Shown here one piece after another: positions 24,414 through 33,501 of a stretch of 64,000 nt of DNA. This DNA comes from Bin87 sp965204905 (GTDB lineage: Bacteria > Chloroflexota > Dehalococcoidia > Lucifugimonadales > UBA3495). The first letter of the stretch is position 1. Each line of letters begins with the position of its first letter. Under the pieces are notes generated by a model, which was not told where the DNA came from, made no database searches, and saw nothing but the letters and a program-made list of their open reading frames with translations. Location of the stretch: assembly GCA_965204905.1 (NCBI GenBank), contig OZ242042.1:3410001-3474000 (forward strand). Direction: 5' to 3'. Position numbers and translations under genes: made by a program.

Positions 24414-25640
24414 TTACCGCAAGCCGCGGAAGAACTCCCTCATGTCGGCTACCAACTCGGCCGGCTTTTCCAGCGCAGCGAAGTGGCCGCCGCTGTCCAT
24501 CTCGGTCCAACGTTGCACGTTGTAGGTGCGCTCGGCCCACGACCTCGGCGGCGTGGAAAGCTCCCTGGGGAACACCGCGATGGCGCAGGGCACGTTGATG
24601 CGATCATCCGGGCCGAAATACCACGGCGTCCGGCCGTTCTCGTAGTACAGGCGGGTGCTGGAGTTGATAGTTTGCGTGACCCAGTAGATCATCACCGTGG
24701 TCAGCAGGTCGTCTTTGGTGTACACGCTCTCCACGTCGCCGTTGCAGTCGCTCCAGGTGCGGTACTTCTCCACGATCCACGCGCACAGTCCCACCGGAGA
24801 GTCGTTCAGCCCGTAGGCCAGCGTCTGCGGCTTGGTGCCCTGGATGTGCGCGTAACCGCCTTCGGCTGCCGCCCATGAAACCCGCTGGTCGATCATCGCC
24901 AGTTCTTCGTCGGACAGGCCGGCCGCGAAGTCCCGGCGGTAGCCGCCCTGCGGCGTGCCGATCACCTGCTCCAGCCGCTCGCGCATACTGAGCCCTTGCA
25001 GACTCGCGCCCTGGTAAGGGATCGCCTGCGTAACCGACGTGGTGTGAATCCCCAGCACGTGGTCGGAGTGATGAAACCCCAGCCGCGCCGTAACGCCGGC
25101 GCCCCAGTCGCCGCCCTGCGCCGCGTAGCGCGAGTAGCCCAACTCATCGGCCATAAGCCTGTCCCACAACTCGGCGATCCTCCGCGTGTTCATCCCACGC
25201 TCCCGAGTCTGCGCGCTGAATCCGTACCCCGGCATCGACGGAACGACCACGTCAAACGAGTCTGCCGGATCCCCGCCGTGGCTGGCCGGGTCCGTCAGCA
25301 TCGGGATGATCTTGTGCATCTCGTAGATCGATCCCGGCCACCCGTGGGTGACAACGATGGGCATGGGATTGGGCCCTTTGCCCTTTTCGTGGATGAAATG
25401 GATACCCTGGCCCTCAATGGTGGTGTAAAAGTTGGCAAAAGCGTTCAGGCCGGCCTCGGCTTTGCGCCAGTCGAAACCGTCGCGCCAGTAGGCGACCAGT
25501 TCCTTAATGTAGTCCAGGTTGGACCCGTAATCCCATTCGGCCCCGGGAATCTCATCCGGCCACCGCACGTGCATCAGCCGGTGCCTCAAGTCCTCCAAAA
25601 CGTCATCCGAAACCGATATCGTGTAAGGCTGCGCCGCCAT
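24414..25640 (-). CDS. Epoxide hydrolase (EHN-type, microsomal-like)
   Basis: 408 residues. The N-terminal EHN domain (LEDLRHRLMHVRWPDEIP, WDYGSNLDYIKELVAYW) precedes the alpha/beta hydrolase core with oxyanion motif HGWPGS (99-104), nucleophile Asp178 in QGGDWGA and the catalytic His near 386 (SGGHFAALE). Such enzymes hydrate epoxides to diols. GGAGG 6 bases before ATG 25640 fixes the start; the frame is open to 26174, but that part overlaps the divergent lipoprotein and is a shadow. The flavin oxidoreductase 87 bases downstream could supply an oxidised substrate (inference). Confidence 0.9.
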   Translation of the reverse strand: MAAQPYTISVSDDVLEDLRHRLMHVRWPDEIPGAEWDYGSNLDYIKELVAYWRDGFDWRKAEAGLNAFANFYTTIEGQGIHFIHEKGKGPNPMPIVVTHGWPGSIYEMHKIIPMLTDPASHGGDPADSFDVVVPSMPGYGFSAQTRERGMNTRRIAELWDRLMADELGYSRYAAQGGDWGAGVTARLGFHHSDHVLGIHTTSVTQAIPYQGASLQGLSMRERLEQVIGTPQGGYRRDFAAGLSDEELAMIDQRVSWAAAEGGYAHIQGTKPQTLAYGLNDSPVGLCAWIVEKYRTWSDCNGDVESVYTKDDLLTTVMIYWVTQTINSSTRLYYENGRTPWYFGPDDRINVPCAIAVFPRELSTPPRSWAERTYNVQRWTEMDSGGHFAALEKPAELVADMREFFRGLR

Positions 25641-25857
25641 ATCTAGCCTCCGCATCAAATCTGCAATCAAAGCGTCTGTGTTCCGCCCAAACGGACACGT
25701 CCGGCAGTTTAGCACAGCCAGAAAAACGCGGGCCGACCGGCTTGCCGTGTTTATCAGCAGTCCATCCATGCTGGGTGGAATGATGACAAATTTCTGCGAC
25801 ATTTCACCACTATCGTGAGTAGCAACAAAAAGAACTTCACGAAAGGAGGAGTGAAAA

Positions 25858-27339
25858 ATGATTCGCAAGAGCAACAAAATGATGAAGCGGACGTTCCTGA
25901 TCGGGTCGGTCCTGGCGCTCCTGCTCGCCGCGGGGGTACTGATCGGCTGTTCGGGAGAATCACAGCACAACGAGGCCGGGAATGCCGCTGTAGCCGCCGC
26001 ATCCGAGCAGGCTAGCGGCGAATCCTCCGGCGAACACGGCCCCGGCGGGGAAAGCAGCGGTGGCGAAGGCGGCGGCGAGTCCGGCGGCTCCGGCAGAGAA
26101 GAGGCCAGCGGCGCGACCCTAGCCCCGGATGCAACCTTCGACTCCGTGCGCGCCGGCGCTCGCCTGATCCTCAACTACGACGCTGCCGGCAACGCCTTCC
26201 AGGGCACCGTGGAGAACACCACTAGCGGCGTTCTGACCAACGTCAGGATCGAAGTGCACCTGTCCAACGGCACGGAACTCGGCCCCACCACCCCAGTGGA
26301 TCTGGCCCCCGGCGAGGTGATGAACGTCAACCTGCCCTCGACTCCGGCATCCTTCACCGGATGGATCGCCCACGCCGAAGTGGGCAGCGGCGGCGAGGGG
26401 AGCGGGTCGGGCGGTGAAAGCGGCGGCAGCGAGAGCGGGCCGGATGGTCCTGAAGGCCCCGAGAGCGGCGGAGCCGGTAGTGAAGCTGCCAGGGAGGCCG
26501 CAATGTCCAGCCCCATCACCCCTCTCAATCAGACGTGGAACGGCGTGCTCGGTGGACTGGCGGTTTCCGCGTGGTACGACGCGACCACCCAGACCGTCCA
26601 CTCAACCGTCCAAAACACGCTCTCGCAGACGCAATGCTACGTGCAGTCCGAACCTCACCTGAAGTCGGGGAACAACACCGTCGGAGAACTGGGACCCGAC
26701 CAGTTGGGAGACTTGAACCCTGGACAACAGGCGACCTCCAGCATCTCGGTCTCCAGTGAATCGAATCTCGCGGGAGTTTCCTTCGACGGATACGTCATTC
26801 ACCTGGAAGTGTTCGACTGCGGCGGCCCCGGCCCGGTACCGCACACGGGAGGACAAGGCGCAGAAGGCAGCGGTAGCGAGGGAGCCGGTGGCGAGGGGCA
26901 CGGTCCCGGCGGCGAGGGCGGCAGTGAAAGCGGCGGTGAGTCCGGCGGCTCTGGCAGCGAAGAGGGTAGCGGCGCAACCCTGGCCCCCGATGCAACCTTC
27001 GACGCCGTTCGCGGCGGCGCACGGCTCATCCTGAACTACGAAGCTGCCAGCAACACCTTCCAGGGCACCGTGGCAAACACCACCGGCGACGTCCTGACCA
27101 ACGTCAGAATCGAAGTGCATCTGTCCAACGGGACGGAACTCGGTCCCACCACCCCGGTGGACATGGCCCCCGGCCAGGTGCTGACGGTGAACCTGCCATC
27201 GACCGCAACATCCTTCACCGGATGGATCGCCCATGCTGAGGTGGGCAGCGGAGCCGAGGGCGGCGGTGAGCATGGCAGCGGCGGCAGCGAATCCGGTGGC
27301 GAGCACGGCTCTCGCGGCGAAGGCAGCGGCGGCGGCTAG
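25858..27339 (+). CDS. Lipoprotein with repeated beta-domains and Gly/Ser/Glu-rich linkers
   Basis: 493 residues. Signal peptide ending VLIGC with lipid-attachment Cys31. Three domains follow: residues about 86-175 (TLAPDATFDSVRAG...WIAHAEVGSG), a divergent middle domain about 213-320 with two Cys, and a third at about 371-460 that is nearly identical to the first. The strand pattern VxNTTxxxLTNVRIEVHLSNG recalls FxLYD-type extracellular domains. Linkers are low-complexity G/S/E. AAAGGAGGAG precedes ATG 25858. Probably a cell-surface protein. 25641-25857 holds the divergent promoters, not resolved. Confidence 0.75.
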   Translation: MIRKSNKMMKRTFLIGSVLALLLAAGVLIGCSGESQHNEAGNAAVAAASEQASGESSGEHGPGGESSGGEGGGESGGSGREEASGATLAPDATFDSVRAGARLILNYDAAGNAFQGTVENTTSGVLTNVRIEVHLSNGTELGPTTPVDLAPGEVMNVNLPSTPASFTGWIAHAEVGSGGEGSGSGGESGGSESGPDGPEGPESGGAGSEAAREAAMSSPITPLNQTWNGVLGGLAVSAWYDATTQTVHSTVQNTLSQTQCYVQSEPHLKSGNNTVGELGPDQLGDLNPGQQATSSISVSSESNLAGVSFDGYVIHLEVFDCGGPGPVPHTGGQGAEGSGSEGAGGEGHGPGGEGGSESGGESGGSGSEEGSGATLAPDATFDAVRGGARLILNYEAASNTFQGTVANTTGDVLTNVRIEVHLSNGTELGPTTPVDMAPGQVLTVNLPSTATSFTGWIAHAEVGSGAEGGGEHGSGGSESGGEHGSRGEGSGGG

Positions 27340-27369
27340 GCCAAAGTCGGAGTTGTCCTTGAGAAGGTA

Positions 27370-27391
27370 TTGAACTTTCAAGGGATATAAT
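27370..27391 (+). promoter_or_regulatory. -10 box and inverted repeat before the two-component operon
   Basis: TTGAA-CT-TTCAA (27370-27381) lies just upstream of a perfect TATAAT (27386-27391), about 80 bases before the response regulator start. The dyad overlaps the spacer region and could be an operator, perhaps for autoregulation. Confidence 0.45.
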
Positions 27392-27472
27392 CTGACCACT
27401 ACGAGAATCCTGCAAATGGACGCGGTGTCTCATAGAGGCGCCGCGTCCGAGATGGTTCCCGGAGGACTGCTG

Positions 27473-28150
27473 ATGGGCGGCACGGTATTGATAATCGAAG
27501 ACGACACCAGGATCGCCAACTGGGTCAAGGTGTATTTCGAGCGCGCCGGATTCTCTGCTGAAGTCACTCACGACGGCGAATCCGGCCTGGCCCTGGCCCG
27601 CGATCTGGATCCCGACCTGATAATCCTCGACCTCATGCTGCCCCGCCTGGATGGCGTGGAACTGTGCAGAATCCTGCGCCGGGAGTCGGACGTTCCGATA
27701 ATCATGCTGACGGCCAGAGAAGCCACTCCTGAGCGAATCATTGGACTGGATAGCGGAGCGGACGACTATATCGTCAAGCCTTTTGACCCGGACGAAGTTA
27801 TCGCGCGGGCTGAGGCCGTGCTTCGTCGCGTCAAGGGCCGAGTCCAGCAGGTTATGACCGCCGGCAACATCACGCTGAACGAGACTACCGGAATCGTAAC
27901 CGTCGATGACGAACCCATTTCCCTGAGCCAGGCACAAATTGCCCTGCTATCGACGTTCATGCGTCATCCCAACCAGGTGCTCACCCGCGACCAGCTGATA
28001 GCGTTGACCTTTAACGACGAATTCGACGGGTTCGACCGGGCCATCGACAACCAGGTCGCCCGCATGAGAAAGCAGATTAATCGGGACGGCAAACAGCCGA
28101 TTCAAACCGTTTACGGGGCCGGCTACCGGTTCGTAGTGGAGGACGAATGA
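27473..28150 (+). CDS. OmpR-family response regulator
   Basis: 225 residues. Receiver domain with acidic pocket IIEDD (9-11), phosphoacceptor Asp53 (LDLMLPRLDG), Thr in MLTARE, and Lys in YIVKPFDP. Winged-helix DNA-binding domain from about 125 (LSQAQIALLSTFMRHPNQVLTRDQL and the late VYGAGYRF). ATG 27473 is chosen (GGAGG 7 bases upstream); the frame opens at 27416. It overlaps the kinase by ATGA. The preceding lipoprotein, ending 133 bases upstream, may be the sensed or regulated surface component (inference). Confidence 0.93.
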   Translation: MGGTVLIIEDDTRIANWVKVYFERAGFSAEVTHDGESGLALARDLDPDLIILDLMLPRLDGVELCRILRRESDVPIIMLTAREATPERIIGLDSGADDYIVKPFDPDEVIARAEAVLRRVKGRVQQVMTAGNITLNETTGIVTVDDEPISLSQAQIALLSTFMRHPNQVLTRDQLIALTFNDEFDGFDRAIDNQVARMRKQINRDGKQPIQTVYGAGYRFVVEDE

Positions 28151-29619
28151 TGTCGCTACGCTGGCGAATCATGGGGGCGACCGTCCTGGTCGTCATTCTC
28201 ACCGTCCTGACCAGCGTCGGTGTGGGCTACTACGCTACACAGGCGCGCCTGGGCGTGTTCGTGGACCAGATCGGCGATGACCAGGCAGTCCAGCTAGCCC
28301 GAAACCTGAGCCGGGAATACACCGCCGCCGGTGGCTGGGCAACCGTGGACCGGGCACTTTCCGAGGCCGGATATATTTACGAGGGAATTTCGCGGCGGGA
28401 AGGGTCGGAAGAAAGCGAAAGAGGGCATACCGAGGCATTTCACCGGGACCCGGTGCGAGTCGTCATCGCTGACGCCGACGGAAGTGTGGTGAAAGACAAT
28501 TTGTCCGTGCTGCCGCCGGGAGCCACCGCGCCCGACCTAGCCGGGCACCGCGAGACGGTGCTTGATTCAGGTACGAATCAGGCGGTAGGCCACGTTTATG
28601 TGGACGTGAACCGGGAGTTCCTTTCCAGCGAGTCCCACGGGTTCCTGAACACGCTGCTGTACATCACCCTGATTGGAGGCGTGTTGACCATCGGCATCGC
28701 CATACTGCTGGCCGCCTGGCTTTCCAAGCGTATCACAGCGCCGGTGACGGCCCTGACGGAAGCAACCCAGGCCATCGCCCAGGGGGATACAACCCGGCTG
28801 CCGGTAACATCCTCAGACGAATTGGGACAGATGAGCACGGCTTTCAATCGGATGACCACCGCTTTAGAGACGCAACGAGAACTCCGCCGGCGGTTGATCA
28901 ACGACGTTTCTCATGAGCTGAACACGCCCCTCAGCGTCATCCAGCTGGAAGCGAAAGCGCTGCGCGACGGACTCCAGACGCCTGAAAGCGCGTCCGACCA
29001 CATCATCCAGGAAGTGGAGAAACTGCACGGCCTCGTAACCGATCTGAACTGGCTTGCAGAAACCGACCATGGCGAGTTGCGGCTCACCCTGGAATCAACT
29101 TCGGTTCACGATCTGCTGTCGGAGGAGGTGGCGCGCTGGCAGCCGCAATCCCAGGCTCGCCAAATTGAGTTGTCGCTGGAAGTATCCGGCGACCTGCCGG
29201 ATTTGCCCCTGGACCGGATGCGCATGAGCCAGGCGCTGGGCAATGTCGTGGGGAACGCCATCCATTGCACCGAGGCCGGCGGAAATATCCTGATTCGGGC
29301 AGATGTGGACAACTATGAGACGTTATCCGTCTCGGTAATCGATGACGGGATCGGCATTGACGCCGCAGACCTTCCCCACGTCTTTGATCGCTTCTACCGC
29401 ACGGACCGGTCCCGCAGTCATGGAATAGCCGGCACGGGCCTGGGGTTAGCCATCACCAGGGCCATAGTCGAAGCGCATGGGGGCGCTATTGCGATAGCCA
29501 GCGACGGACTCGGACAAGGCGCCACCGTGACCATTCGCCTTCCCTCGAACGAGCCAGCGTCATCGCTCTCGACCACGAACTCCGCCGCAAGAACAACGAA
29601 CACAGCAGCGAATGGGTAG
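28147..29619 (+). CDS. Membrane sensor histidine kinase
   Basis: 490 residues. TM1 at about 8-28, an extracytoplasmic domain to about 175, TM2 (LLYITLIGGVLTIGIAILLA), a HAMP linker, a HisKA dimerisation domain with His256 in DVSHELNTPL, and an ATPase domain with N box VVGNAIHCTEAGG, G1 DDGIGID, and G2 GTGLGLAI. Translation is coupled to the regulator (28147-28150). The C-terminus is a Ser/Thr/Ala-rich tail. The sensor domain lacks a recognisable family. Confidence 0.93.
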   Translation: MMSLRWRIMGATVLVVILTVLTSVGVGYYATQARLGVFVDQIGDDQAVQLARNLSREYTAAGGWATVDRALSEAGYIYEGISRREGSEESERGHTEAFHRDPVRVVIADADGSVVKDNLSVLPPGATAPDLAGHRETVLDSGTNQAVGHVYVDVNREFLSSESHGFLNTLLYITLIGGVLTIGIAILLAAWLSKRITAPVTALTEATQAIAQGDTTRLPVTSSDELGQMSTAFNRMTTALETQRELRRRLINDVSHELNTPLSVIQLEAKALRDGLQTPESASDHIIQEVEKLHGLVTDLNWLAETDHGELRLTLESTSVHDLLSEEVARWQPQSQARQIELSLEVSGDLPDLPLDRMRMSQALGNVVGNAIHCTEAGGNILIRADVDNYETLSVSVIDDGIGIDAADLPHVFDRFYRTDRSRSHGIAGTGLGLAITRAIVEAHGGAIAIASDGLGQGATVTIRLPSNEPASSLSTTNSAARTTNTAANG

Positions 29620-29626
29620 GATGACG

Positions 29627-31048
29627 TTACTCCCGGCGTTCCGCCCGCAGAGCGTAGGGCTTGGGCGAGATTGCCAAGCCGAACACTTCAGCCTCGGACA
29701 GTGGCTTGCCCTCCGGCGTATCGAAGCGGAGGCGGCGCAACATCCGGGTCAGGTGGAGCCAGACGGTGGTCTCGGCGAAGCGTCGCCCCGGGCAGCGCCG
29801 GTGGCCCGTGCCAAAGGGTATGAAAAAGTTGCCGGTCAGCGCGGCGGCCGGTGAGCCGTCAGGCTGGGGCAGGAACCGCTCCGGGATGAATTCATCGGGC
29901 GAGTCCCAGAAGCGCGGATCATGGTGGATGGAATAGATATTCCCCAACACCTGCGCTCCCGCCGGCACCAGGTAGCCGCCGACCTCGGTGTCTCTCGTGG
30001 CCTGGTGTGGCACCGCCAGGGGGCCGATGGTGCGGTAGCGCATGGACTCGGCCAAGCAAGCGAAGGTGTAGGGCAGCCGCGTCCGGTCATCCACCGTGGG
30101 CAGGGCGTCAGGACCGAGAACCCGGTCCAATTCCTCGTGAACTTTGGCCTGAACCTCCGGGCGGTTGGCCAGCAGCAGCAGCGTCCAACTAACAGTCTGC
30201 GCCGACGTGTCGGTGCCGGCCAGCAGCAGATCCATGCACAGGTCATTGATCATGTCGCTCTCTATTTCGCCGGTTTCCTCCTCGGCCAGCATCACCTCCA
30301 CCAGGCAGGTGGGCGCCGACAGGTCGAGGCCGGGGCGGTTGCGGGCGCTTTCCACCAGGGAATCCATGATGGCCGTCCCGATTTCCGACTGCCTGACGGC
30401 TTCCTTGAGGGCATTGCTGGGCAGGAACCTCATCAAGGGGATGTAGTCGGCCAGGTTGGTGGCAGTGGCGTTAGCGAAGATCCAGTTGACGTGTTGGAGC
30501 AGCGCGCCCCGCAGTCGCGCAAAATCTCCGGCGCTGTCTTCGTCTCGTCCAAAGACGGCGCGGAACATCAACTCGGAATTGCTGCGGGCCACCATCACCG
30601 GCGGCGAAACCAACTCGCCGGCCTTCCCCATTGCGACCATCTCGTCCACCAGCCCATCGACTATGCCCTCAATGTAACGCTCGCGGACGTTGTCCAGATT
30701 GCGCGCGCTGAGCAACTCGCGGTTGGCGAAGCGCTGCATCTGCCGCCAGCGGTCGCCATAGGGGGCCAGCACCAGGTCTCTCTGGCTGCTGAGAATATCC
30801 ATGATCTCGCTGACCCAGCGGTCAGCCAGTTCGGGTCTGCCAAAAGCTTCCTGCAGAAGGTCCGGGTGGCTGATTATCACCGTCGGCACGTTGCCGAAGC
30901 GCAGCAGGCAGACGTCGCCGTAGCGGCGGGCCAGCCGGTCGATGGCCAGATGAGTATCATGCCGCAGTTCCAGCAGCGAGCCGAATACCGGCAACCCGCG
31001 CGGACCCGGAGGCAACTGGTTTGGCAGGGTGGAAGTAACGGCGCTCAT
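29627..31048 (-). CDS. Cytochrome P450, eukaryote-like architecture
   Basis: 473 residues. Proline-rich start LPPGPRGLPVFGS, I-helix AGTDTS (277-282), ExxR (Glu334-Arg337), heme loop FGTGHRRCPG with Cys419. The PPGPRG start and the overall order resemble eukaryotic microsomal P450s more than bacterial class I enzymes, but there is no N-terminal membrane anchor, so the protein should be soluble. It needs an electron donor that is not in the window. Its 3' end is 7 bases from the convergent kinase. Substrate unknown; a hydroxylase of hydrophobic compounds is the general expectation. Confidence 0.92.
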   Translation of the reverse strand: MSAVTSTLPNQLPPGPRGLPVFGSLLELRHDTHLAIDRLARRYGDVCLLRFGNVPTVIISHPDLLQEAFGRPELADRWVSEIMDILSSQRDLVLAPYGDRWRQMQRFANRELLSARNLDNVRERYIEGIVDGLVDEMVAMGKAGELVSPPVMVARSNSELMFRAVFGRDEDSAGDFARLRGALLQHVNWIFANATATNLADYIPLMRFLPSNALKEAVRQSEIGTAIMDSLVESARNRPGLDLSAPTCLVEVMLAEEETGEIESDMINDLCMDLLLAGTDTSAQTVSWTLLLLANRPEVQAKVHEELDRVLGPDALPTVDDRTRLPYTFACLAESMRYRTIGPLAVPHQATRDTEVGGYLVPAGAQVLGNIYSIHHDPRFWDSPDEFIPERFLPQPDGSPAAALTGNFFIPFGTGHRRCPGRRFAETTVWLHLTRMLRRLRFDTPEGKPLSEAEVFGLAISPKPYALRAERRE

Positions 31049-31147
31049 TTGGACTACCTCTTCATGGCGGAGGGATGAACCCTTGAAACTACGGGCCTAC
31101 CCTTTACACTTTACCAGAGACAACGGCAGGCCAGCAGGATCAATCAA

Positions 31148-31912
31148 TTGAGAAAATTCCGCTACTTGAGAAATTCCGCCCGGCTCCTGTCACCAATGCT
31201 GCGGCGGGTCGTCAGCACACTGCGGGACCTGGCTCCCATCGTCATCGTCATCGCGGTCTTCCAGTTGGCGGTGCTGCAACAGCCCTTCCCTAACCTGGGC
31301 AACGTAATCGTCGGGCTGGTGTGCGTGTGCGTTGGGCTTGGGCTTTTCATTCAGGGTTTGGAGAGCGGACTGTTCCCCCTGGGCGAGGTGCTGGCGCGGG
31401 GATTCGCCAACAAGGGCAGCCTGTGGGCGCTCCTGGCCTTCGCCTTCTGCCTGGGATTCGGCGCAACCGTCGCCGAGCCGGCCCTGATCGCCGTCGCCGC
31501 CGAAGCCGCCGAGGTGGCGTCGGAAACCGGAGCAATCTCCGATAACGATGCGTCCCGCAATTCCTACGCCCTCGAACTGCGCCTGGTGGTGGCCATATCG
31601 GTGGGGCTGGCCATCGTGCTGGGCGTGACCCGCATCCTGAAGGGTTGGCCCATCCATTACTTGATCATCGGCGGCTACGTCCTCGTGACCGTGATGACCG
31701 TTTTCGCCCCCGCGGAGATCATCGGCGTCGCCTACGATTCCGGCGGCGTCACCACCAGCACGATCACCGTTCCGCTGGTCACGGCGTTGGGCGTGGGCCT
31801 CGCCACGTCGATCCGGGGGCGCAATCCCATGGTGGACGGTTTCGGCCTGATCGCCTTCGCCAGCCTCACCCCCATGATCTGCGTCATGGCCTACGGCATG
31901 GTTGCCCGATGA
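31148..31912 (+). CDS. DUF1538 membrane protein, first half
   Basis: 254 residues from TTG 31148 (CAGGA 8 bases upstream); ATG 31196 is an alternative. About six membrane segments. The DUF1538 core GFGATVAEPALIAVA and the late AYDSGGVTTSTITVPLVTALGVGLA are present. The family is a predicted membrane transporter of unknown substrate. In other genomes two DUF1538 units can be joined in one protein; here they are separate genes overlapping by ATGA. Confidence 0.8.
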   Translation: MRKFRYLRNSARLLSPMLRRVVSTLRDLAPIVIVIAVFQLAVLQQPFPNLGNVIVGLVCVCVGLGLFIQGLESGLFPLGEVLARGFANKGSLWALLAFAFCLGFGATVAEPALIAVAAEAAEVASETGAISDNDASRNSYALELRLVVAISVGLAIVLGVTRILKGWPIHYLIIGGYVLVTVMTVFAPAEIIGVAYDSGGVTTSTITVPLVTALGVGLATSIRGRNPMVDGFGLIAFASLTPMICVMAYGMVAR

Positions 31913-32703
31913 TAGAATTTCTGCACACCCTGCCACCGGCCATTCTGTCCACGGTGTTCGACGTGGCGCCCATCGTGGCCGTCCTGACCCTGTTCCAGGT
32001 CTTCGTGCTGCGTCGCCGGCTGCCCAACCTGCGCCGGACCCTGGCCGGCCTGGTGTGCGTCCTGTTGGGGCTGGCCCTGTTCCTGGTCGGTCTGGAAAAC
32101 GCGCTTTTCCCCATCGGGGAGACCATGGCCTTCCAGCTCACCGCTCATGCCGCGAACGGAGCGCAGGGCGCAACTGGCGCGGTGGACTGGAGGGACTACC
32201 TGCTGGTGTACATCTTTGGCGCAGCCATCGGCTTTGCAACCACGGTCGCGGAACCTTCGCTCATCGCCGTGGCCATCAAGGCCCAGGAGGTTTCCGGCGG
32301 CACGGTCCGCGCCTGGGGCTTGCGGATTGCGGTGGCCGTGGGGGTGGCCATCGGCGTGTCCCTGGGCTGCTTCCGCATCGTCACCGGCACTCCCCTGCCC
32401 TGGTACATCATCGTCGCCTACGCCATCGTCATCGTGCAGACTTTCCGGTCCAGCCGCACCATCATACCCCTCGCCTACGATAGCGGCGGCGTCACCACGT
32501 CAACCGTCACGGTGCCGGTGGTCGCCGCCCTGGGCCTGGGACTTGCCGCCAGCATCCCGGGACGCAACCCGCTGATTGACGGATTCGGGCTGATAGCTTT
32601 CGCCAGCGTATTTCCCATAATGACCGTCCTGGGTTACGCTATAGTGGCGTCCTGGTGGGGCCGGAGGAAAACCGCCGACGGTCGGGAGGAGGCAGAGCCA
32701 TGA
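31909..32703 (+). CDS. DUF1538 membrane protein, second half
   Basis: 264 residues from ATG 31909, overlapping the previous stop (ATGATAG). It repeats the same plan as its neighbour: GFATTVAEPSLIAVA and AYDSGGVTTSTVTVPVVAALGLGLA. The frame is open upstream to 31645, but that is a shadow of the first gene. The two halves probably form a pseudo-symmetric transporter. It overlaps the PII-like gene by ATGA. Confidence 0.82.
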   Translation: MIEFLHTLPPAILSTVFDVAPIVAVLTLFQVFVLRRRLPNLRRTLAGLVCVLLGLALFLVGLENALFPIGETMAFQLTAHAANGAQGATGAVDWRDYLLVYIFGAAIGFATTVAEPSLIAVAIKAQEVSGGTVRAWGLRIAVAVGVAIGVSLGCFRIVTGTPLPWYIIVAYAIVIVQTFRSSRTIIPLAYDSGGVTTSTVTVPVVAALGLGLAASIPGRNPLIDGFGLIAFASVFPIMTVLGYAIVASWWGRRKTADGREEAEP

Positions 32704-33050
32704 GGCTGAAACTGATTGTAGCACTGGTCAACGACGATAAAACCGACGTCGTCGTGGATGCCGCGCGAGCCGGCGGCGCCACCGGCGCTACCATAATCAG
32801 CAGTGTGCGGGGCGAGGGATTGCGGCCGGGGAAAACATTCCTCGGTTTGCGCCTGGAGGAGATGCGGGACATGGCGTTGTTCCTGGTCCTCGAAACCCGC
32901 GCCCGAGACATCCTGGAGCGCATCCAGAACGCCGCAGGTCTCGATACCGAGCCCGGAGCCGGCATCGCATTCCAACTGGACATTGAAGACGCGGTTGGCC
33001 TCCTCACCCAACTGCCCACCATTCAGGAAGAACTGGAACACGACCTATGA
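32700..33050 (+). CDS. PII-like signalling protein
   Basis: 116 residues, ferredoxin-like fold of the GlnB superfamily: LKLIVALVNDDKTDVVVDAARAGGATGATII, then GEGLRPGKTFLGLRLEEMRDMALFLV and a late TEPGAGIAFQLDIED. The T-loop is short and lacks the uridylylated Tyr of GlnB, so it is probably a specialised PII protein controlling the membrane partner through a nucleotide or small ligand. Third in the overlapping operon (ATGA at both ends). Confidence 0.8.
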   Translation: MRLKLIVALVNDDKTDVVVDAARAGGATGATIISSVRGEGLRPGKTFLGLRLEEMRDMALFLVLETRARDILERIQNAAGLDTEPGAGIAFQLDIEDAVGLLTQLPTIQEELEHDL

Positions 33051-33439
33051 ACGCGCAAAATCCGGTCCGGGTCGGGGACGTAATGGCCCCGGAACTCCAC
33101 AGCATCGACGGGCTGGCGACGGTAGCCGACGCCATGGCGCTGATGAAGCAGCACGGCGTTGAGGCGCTGGTCGTCAACCGGCGCGATGAAACCGACGAAG
33201 TTGGCTTGCTGCTGGTCTCCGATGTGGCCCGCGAAATAATTGCTCGCAACCGTTCGCCCGAACGGGTCAACGTGTACGAGATCATGTCAAAACCGATATT
33301 GACCCTGCCCCCGGACATGCTCACGCGCTACGCGGTGCGTCTGCTGGTGCGGTTCCAGGTCTCGCGCTCCATCGTCGTTGACCGCGACCGCAGCCCCATT
33401 GGGTTCGTGACGTTGCACGACCTGGTGATTGGACGATAG
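33047..33439 (+). CDS. CBS-domain protein
   Basis: 130 residues holding a CBS pair: VGDVMAPELHSIDGLATVADAMALMKQHGVEALVVNRR and VYEIMSKPILTLPPDMLTRYAVRLL, ending PIGFVTLHDLVIG. CBS pairs bind adenine nucleotides and gate transporters or enzymes. The ATG overlaps the PII stop. Together with PII it gives the DUF1538 pair two ligand-sensing subunits. Confidence 0.85.
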   Translation: MNAQNPVRVGDVMAPELHSIDGLATVADAMALMKQHGVEALVVNRRDETDEVGLLLVSDVAREIIARNRSPERVNVYEIMSKPILTLPPDMLTRYAVRLLVRFQVSRSIVVDRDRSPIGFVTLHDLVIGR

Positions 33440-33471
33440 CGGCGGGGAAACGACTGAATTTACTCCCTCAA

Positions 33472-33500
33472 TTGACTGGTTCGCAGTTTATCCATAACAT
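33472..33500 (+). promoter_or_regulatory. Promoter of the toxin-antitoxin pair
   Basis: TTGACT, a 17-base spacer and TAACAT, 31 bases before the antitoxin start. One of the clearest promoters in the window. Confidence 0.65.
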
Positions 33501-33501
33501 T

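Noticed and set aside
25641..26174. N-terminal extension of the epoxide hydrolase
   Set aside because: It overlaps the divergent lipoprotein gene and is low-complexity; a good ribosome site precedes ATG 25640.
26000..27340. Repeated GGC/AGC-rich DNA as a possible repeat array
   Set aside because: It lies in frame and encodes linkers and duplicated domains of the lipoprotein.
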